From Sedimenticola_A sp040506895 (GTDB lineage: Bacteria; Pseudomonadota; Gammaproteobacteria; Chromatiales; Chromatiaceae): a stretch of 64,000 nucleotides of DNA. Below, one piece after another: positions 61,396 to 64,000 of this stretch; position 1 is the first letter of the stretch, and each line of letters starts with the position of its first letter. Below the pieces are notes generated by a model. That model ran no database searches and was not told where the DNA came from. It saw nothing but the letters and a program-made list of their open reading frames with translations. Location of the stretch: the NCBI GenBank assembly GCA_040506895.1, contig JBEVVY010000001.1, positions 3,271,116-3,335,115 of the forward strand. The letters run 5' to 3'. A program made the translations under genes and the position numbers.

Positions 61396-62844
61396 ATGCT
61401 TAGAAGAACGAAGATTTTAGCCACACTCGGTCCCGCGACCGACGATCCCAAGGTGCTGGACGAACTGATCAGTGCCGGTATCGATGTCGTGAGACTCAAC
61501 CTTTCCCACGGCTCCCACGAGGAGCATCGTGTGCGTGCTGATACGATACGTGACCGTGCCCGTGCCAGCGGCCGCCAGGTGGGTGTCCTGGTCGATCTGC
61601 AGGGTCCCAAGATCCGTATCGGCCGTTTCAAGAATGATTCGATCAGGCTGAAAGAAGGTGATACCTTCATTCTGGACGCGGAATGTGACCTCAATGCGGG
61701 TGACCAGGAGCGTGTCGGGCTCACTTTTCCTGACCTGATCAACGATGTCAGGCGGGGGGATACCCTGATCCTGGCCGACGGCGCCATTGTACTCTGGGTC
61801 GAGGATGTCGAGGGCAGCGAGGTTCACTGCAAGGTGACCGTTGGTGGTCCGCTCTCCAACAACAAGGGCATCAACAAGCAGGGCGGTGGACTTTCTGCAC
61901 CGGCGCTGACCGACAAGGACAGAGAGGATATCAAGTTTGCCGCCAGTATCGAGGCAGATTACCTCGCGGTCTCTTTCGTACAGAGTGCGGATGATGTTCA
62001 CGAGGCACGGCGTCTGCTGACCGAGGCTGGTGGCCGGGCCGGGATTGTCTCGAAGATCGAGCGGGCCGAGGCCCTGGAAGGCATTGAAGAGATCATCGAG
62101 GCCTCCGAGGTGATCATGATCGCCCGTGGCGATCTCGGCGTGGAGATCGGTGATGCCGAACTGCCCGCGGTGCAGAAGAAGCTGATCAAGCAGGCGCGTC
62201 AAATGAATAAAGTTGCTATCACGGCGACCCAGATGATGGAGTCGATGATAAGCAACCCGATGCCCACGCGTGCCGAGGTGTTCGATGTTGCCAACGCGGT
62301 GCTTGACGGTACCGATGCGGTGATGCTCTCTGCTGAGAGTGCAGCGGGCAAGTACCCGGTGAAGGCCGTCGAGGCGATGGACCGTGTCTGCCGAGAGGCG
62401 GAAAAACAGTCTGCGGTACGCAAGTCCGCTCACCGGATCGACTCCGTTTTCGGTCGCGTGGATGAGGCGATCGCAATGGCGACCATGTACACTGCTAACC
62501 ACCTGGGTGCGGCGGCTATCGCAGCGCTGACCGAGTCGGGTTCGACACCGAAGTGGATGTCGCGCATCAGTTCGGGTATCGCGATCTATGCATTGACCAA
62601 CCACGTGGCGACCCGTCGCAGGGTGACCCTGTTCCGCGGTGTCTATCCCATCAGTTTCGATGTCAGCGGCCTGGACAGCCAGGCGGCCAATGTCGAGGTG
62701 GTGGACGAACTGCTGCGCCGCAGTGCGGTGCGTAACGGTGACCTGGTGATTATTACCAAGGGGGACCTGAACGGTGTCGAGGGCGGCACCAATGTAATGA
62801 AGGTCCTGAAAGTTGGCGAGCACTTCGTGCCGTCCAACGATTAA
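61396..62844 (+). CDS. pyk: Pyruvate kinase
   Basis: 482 residues. The start MLRRTKILATLGPATDDPKVL, active-site IVSKIERAEALEGIEEIIEASEVIMIARGDLGVEIG and ATQMMESMISNPMPTRAEVFDVANAVLDGTDAVMLSAE are hallmark blocks. C-terminal regulatory domain present. Codon use is less extreme than in gap, pgk and fba, indicating lower expression or different history. Presence of pyk in a Calvin/glycolytic cluster is consistent with the order tkt-gap-pgk-pyk-fba known in several autotrophic gammaproteobacteria. Confidence 0.97.
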   Translation: MLRRTKILATLGPATDDPKVLDELISAGIDVVRLNLSHGSHEEHRVRADTIRDRARASGRQVGVLVDLQGPKIRIGRFKNDSIRLKEGDTFILDAECDLNAGDQERVGLTFPDLINDVRRGDTLILADGAIVLWVEDVEGSEVHCKVTVGGPLSNNKGINKQGGGLSAPALTDKDREDIKFAASIEADYLAVSFVQSADDVHEARRLLTEAGGRAGIVSKIERAEALEGIEEIIEASEVIMIARGDLGVEIGDAELPAVQKKLIKQARQMNKVAITATQMMESMISNPMPTRAEVFDVANAVLDGTDAVMLSAESAAGKYPVKAVEAMDRVCREAEKQSAVRKSAHRIDSVFGRVDEAIAMATMYTANHLGAAAIAALTESGSTPKWMSRISSGIAIYALTNHVATRRRVTLFRGVYPISFDVSGLDSQAANVEVVDELLRRSAVRNGDLVIITKGDLNGVEGGTNVMKVLKVGEHFVPSND

Positions 62845-62885
62845 TTCGGAATTAATAAGTAAGACATACTGAAAAGGAGAAGAAC

Positions 62886-63950
62886 ATGGCTCTCATTTCC
62901 CTGCGCCAGCTTCTGGATCACGCTGCCGAGAATGGCTACGGCCTGCCGGCTTTCAACGTTAACAACATGGAGCAGGTGCACGCCATCATGCAGGCTGCCG
63001 ATGCCGTGGACAGCCCTGTGATCCTGCAGGGTTCCGCCGGTGCGCGTTCCTATGCGGGCGAGCCCTTCCTGCGTCACCTGATCGAAGCGGCTATCGAGCA
63101 GTATCCGCACATTCCTATCTGCATGCACCAGGACCACGGCGCTTCTCCTGCTATCTGCGCACGCTCCATCCAGTCCGGATTCAGCTCCGTGATGATGGAC
63201 GGCTCCCTGGAGGCTGACGGCAAGACCCCCTCCAGCTACGAGTACAACGTCGATGTCACCAAGACCGTGGTCGATATGGCTCACGCTGTTGGTGTCTCTG
63301 TTGAAGGCGAGCTGGGTTGCCTCGGCTCCCTGGAGACCGGCGAGATGGGCGAGGAAGACGGCCACGGTGCGGAAGGCAAGCTGGACATGGATCAGCTGCT
63401 GACCGACCCCGATGAGGCTGCTGACTTCGTCAAGAAAACCGGCGTGGACGCCCTGGCTATCGCCATCGGTACCTCCCACGGTGCTTACAAGTTCACCCAG
63501 GAGCCCACCGGCAAGATCCTGCGTATCGACCGCGTGAAAGAGATCCACGAGCGCATCCCCGATGTGCACCTGGTAATGCACGGCTCCTCTTCCGTACCCC
63601 AGGACTGGCTGAAGATCATCAACGACTACGGTGGTGACATGGGTCAGACCTACGGTGTACCCGTGGACGAGATCGTCGAAGGCATCAAGTCCGGCGTTCG
63701 CAAGGTCAACATCGATACCGACCTGCGTATGGCCTCCACCGGCTCCATCCGTCGTCACCTGCACGACAACCCGAGCAACTTCGATCCCCGCAAGTTCCTC
63801 AAGGAAGCCACCAGTGCCATGTCCGAGATCTGCAAGAACCGCTACGAAGCGTTCGGTTCCGCGGGTCAGGCCTCCAAGATCATCCCGATCTCCCTGGAAG
63901 TCATGTTCGGCAAGTACGAAGCCGGCGAGCTGGATGCCAAGGTCAACTGA
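62886..63950 (+). CDS. fba: Fructose-bisphosphate aldolase, class II
   Basis: 354-residue zinc-dependent aldolase of the Calvin-cycle/glycolytic type. Zinc-binding HQDHGAS lies near residue 80. GVSVEGELGCLGSLETGEMGEEDGHGAEG is the glycine-rich catalytic loop region, followed by IAIGTSHGAYKF and VMHGSSSVPQDWL. It catalyses FBP cleavage and formation, and in autotrophs also sedoheptulose bisphosphate formation. Strong expression codon bias. Last complete gene in the window; the final 50 bases are intergenic and end in a T run. Confidence 0.97.
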   Translation: MALISLRQLLDHAAENGYGLPAFNVNNMEQVHAIMQAADAVDSPVILQGSAGARSYAGEPFLRHLIEAAIEQYPHIPICMHQDHGASPAICARSIQSGFSSVMMDGSLEADGKTPSSYEYNVDVTKTVVDMAHAVGVSVEGELGCLGSLETGEMGEEDGHGAEGKLDMDQLLTDPDEAADFVKKTGVDALAIAIGTSHGAYKFTQEPTGKILRIDRVKEIHERIPDVHLVMHGSSSVPQDWLKIINDYGGDMGQTYGVPVDEIVEGIKSGVRKVNIDTDLRMASTGSIRRHLHDNPSNFDPRKFLKEATSAMSEICKNRYEAFGSAGQASKIIPISLEVMFGKYEAGELDAKVN

Positions 63951-64000
63951 TCGACCTGCTGTTTTCAGTGTCCCGTCCTAAAATACGTTGACGTTTTTTT

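Overview
The window is a compact stretch of a gammaproteobacterial chromosome carrying about 63 protein genes. Most are packed in operons with 4-base ATGA overlaps. Gene order from yggT-proC-yggS-pilT-pilU through pyrC-pyrB-pyrR-ruvX-yqgE-tonB-gshB to pilG-pilH-pilI-pilJ-chpA follows the arrangement known from Pseudomonas aeruginosa. The yrbG-kdsD-kdsC-lptC-lptA-lptB-rpoN-hpf-ptsN-rapZ-HPr order is the classical gammaproteobacterial one, but it also carries HPr kinase and enzyme I. A tkt-gap-pgk-pyk-fba cluster with very strong codon bias suggests heavy central carbon flux. A purple-sulfur or sulfur-oxidising lineage (Chromatiales or Sedimenticolaceae-like) is my guess, not a demonstrated fact.

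Layout: 0-4.3 kb holds the 5' end of a quinone-oxidoreductase-like gene, a proXWV betaine/proline transporter, an EctR/CosR-like MarR regulator and an SMR exporter. 4.4-9.1 kb holds mutM and a GldA/F/G-like ABC module with a DUF4340 protein. 9.2-11.6 kb holds bluB behind a cobalamin riboswitch, and mgtE. 11.8-22.9 kb holds the regulatory PTS, rpoN, LPS-export and Kdo genes. 23-28.4 kb holds a DUF4426 protein, a zinc-ribbon miniprotein, a dynamin-like GTPase, yggT, proC and yggS. 28.5-30.8 kb holds pilT and pilU. 30.9-32.1 kb is non-coding and built from three copies of a hairpin-rich repeat. 32.1-39.8 kb holds pyrimidine genes, yqgE, tonB, apbE and gshB. 40-51.2 kb holds the Pil-Chp twitching chemotaxis system, preceded by a small exported protein and an exported rhodanese. 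51.2-55.9 kb holds rsmE, metF, ahcY and metK. 56-64 kb holds a thioredoxin-fold protein and the carbon-metabolism cluster.

The most interesting non-coding content is threefold. (1) A SAM-cycle locus has a SAM-II-like aptamer plus attenuator in front of metK and a SAH aptamer in front of ahcY. (2) A family of about 283-bp two-armed palindromic elements has full copies at 14714-14995 and 25840-26123 and a truncated copy at 3884-3941. The stems differ between copies by compensatory changes. (3) The hairpin repeat cluster lies at 30.9-32.1 kb. Protein-level oddities include a dihydroorotase homologue that has lost its HxH metal ligands, an electron-transfer flavoprotein subunit of the PyrK type without its partner gene nearby, and a Pil-Chp locus without adaptation (PilK/ChpB-type) genes.
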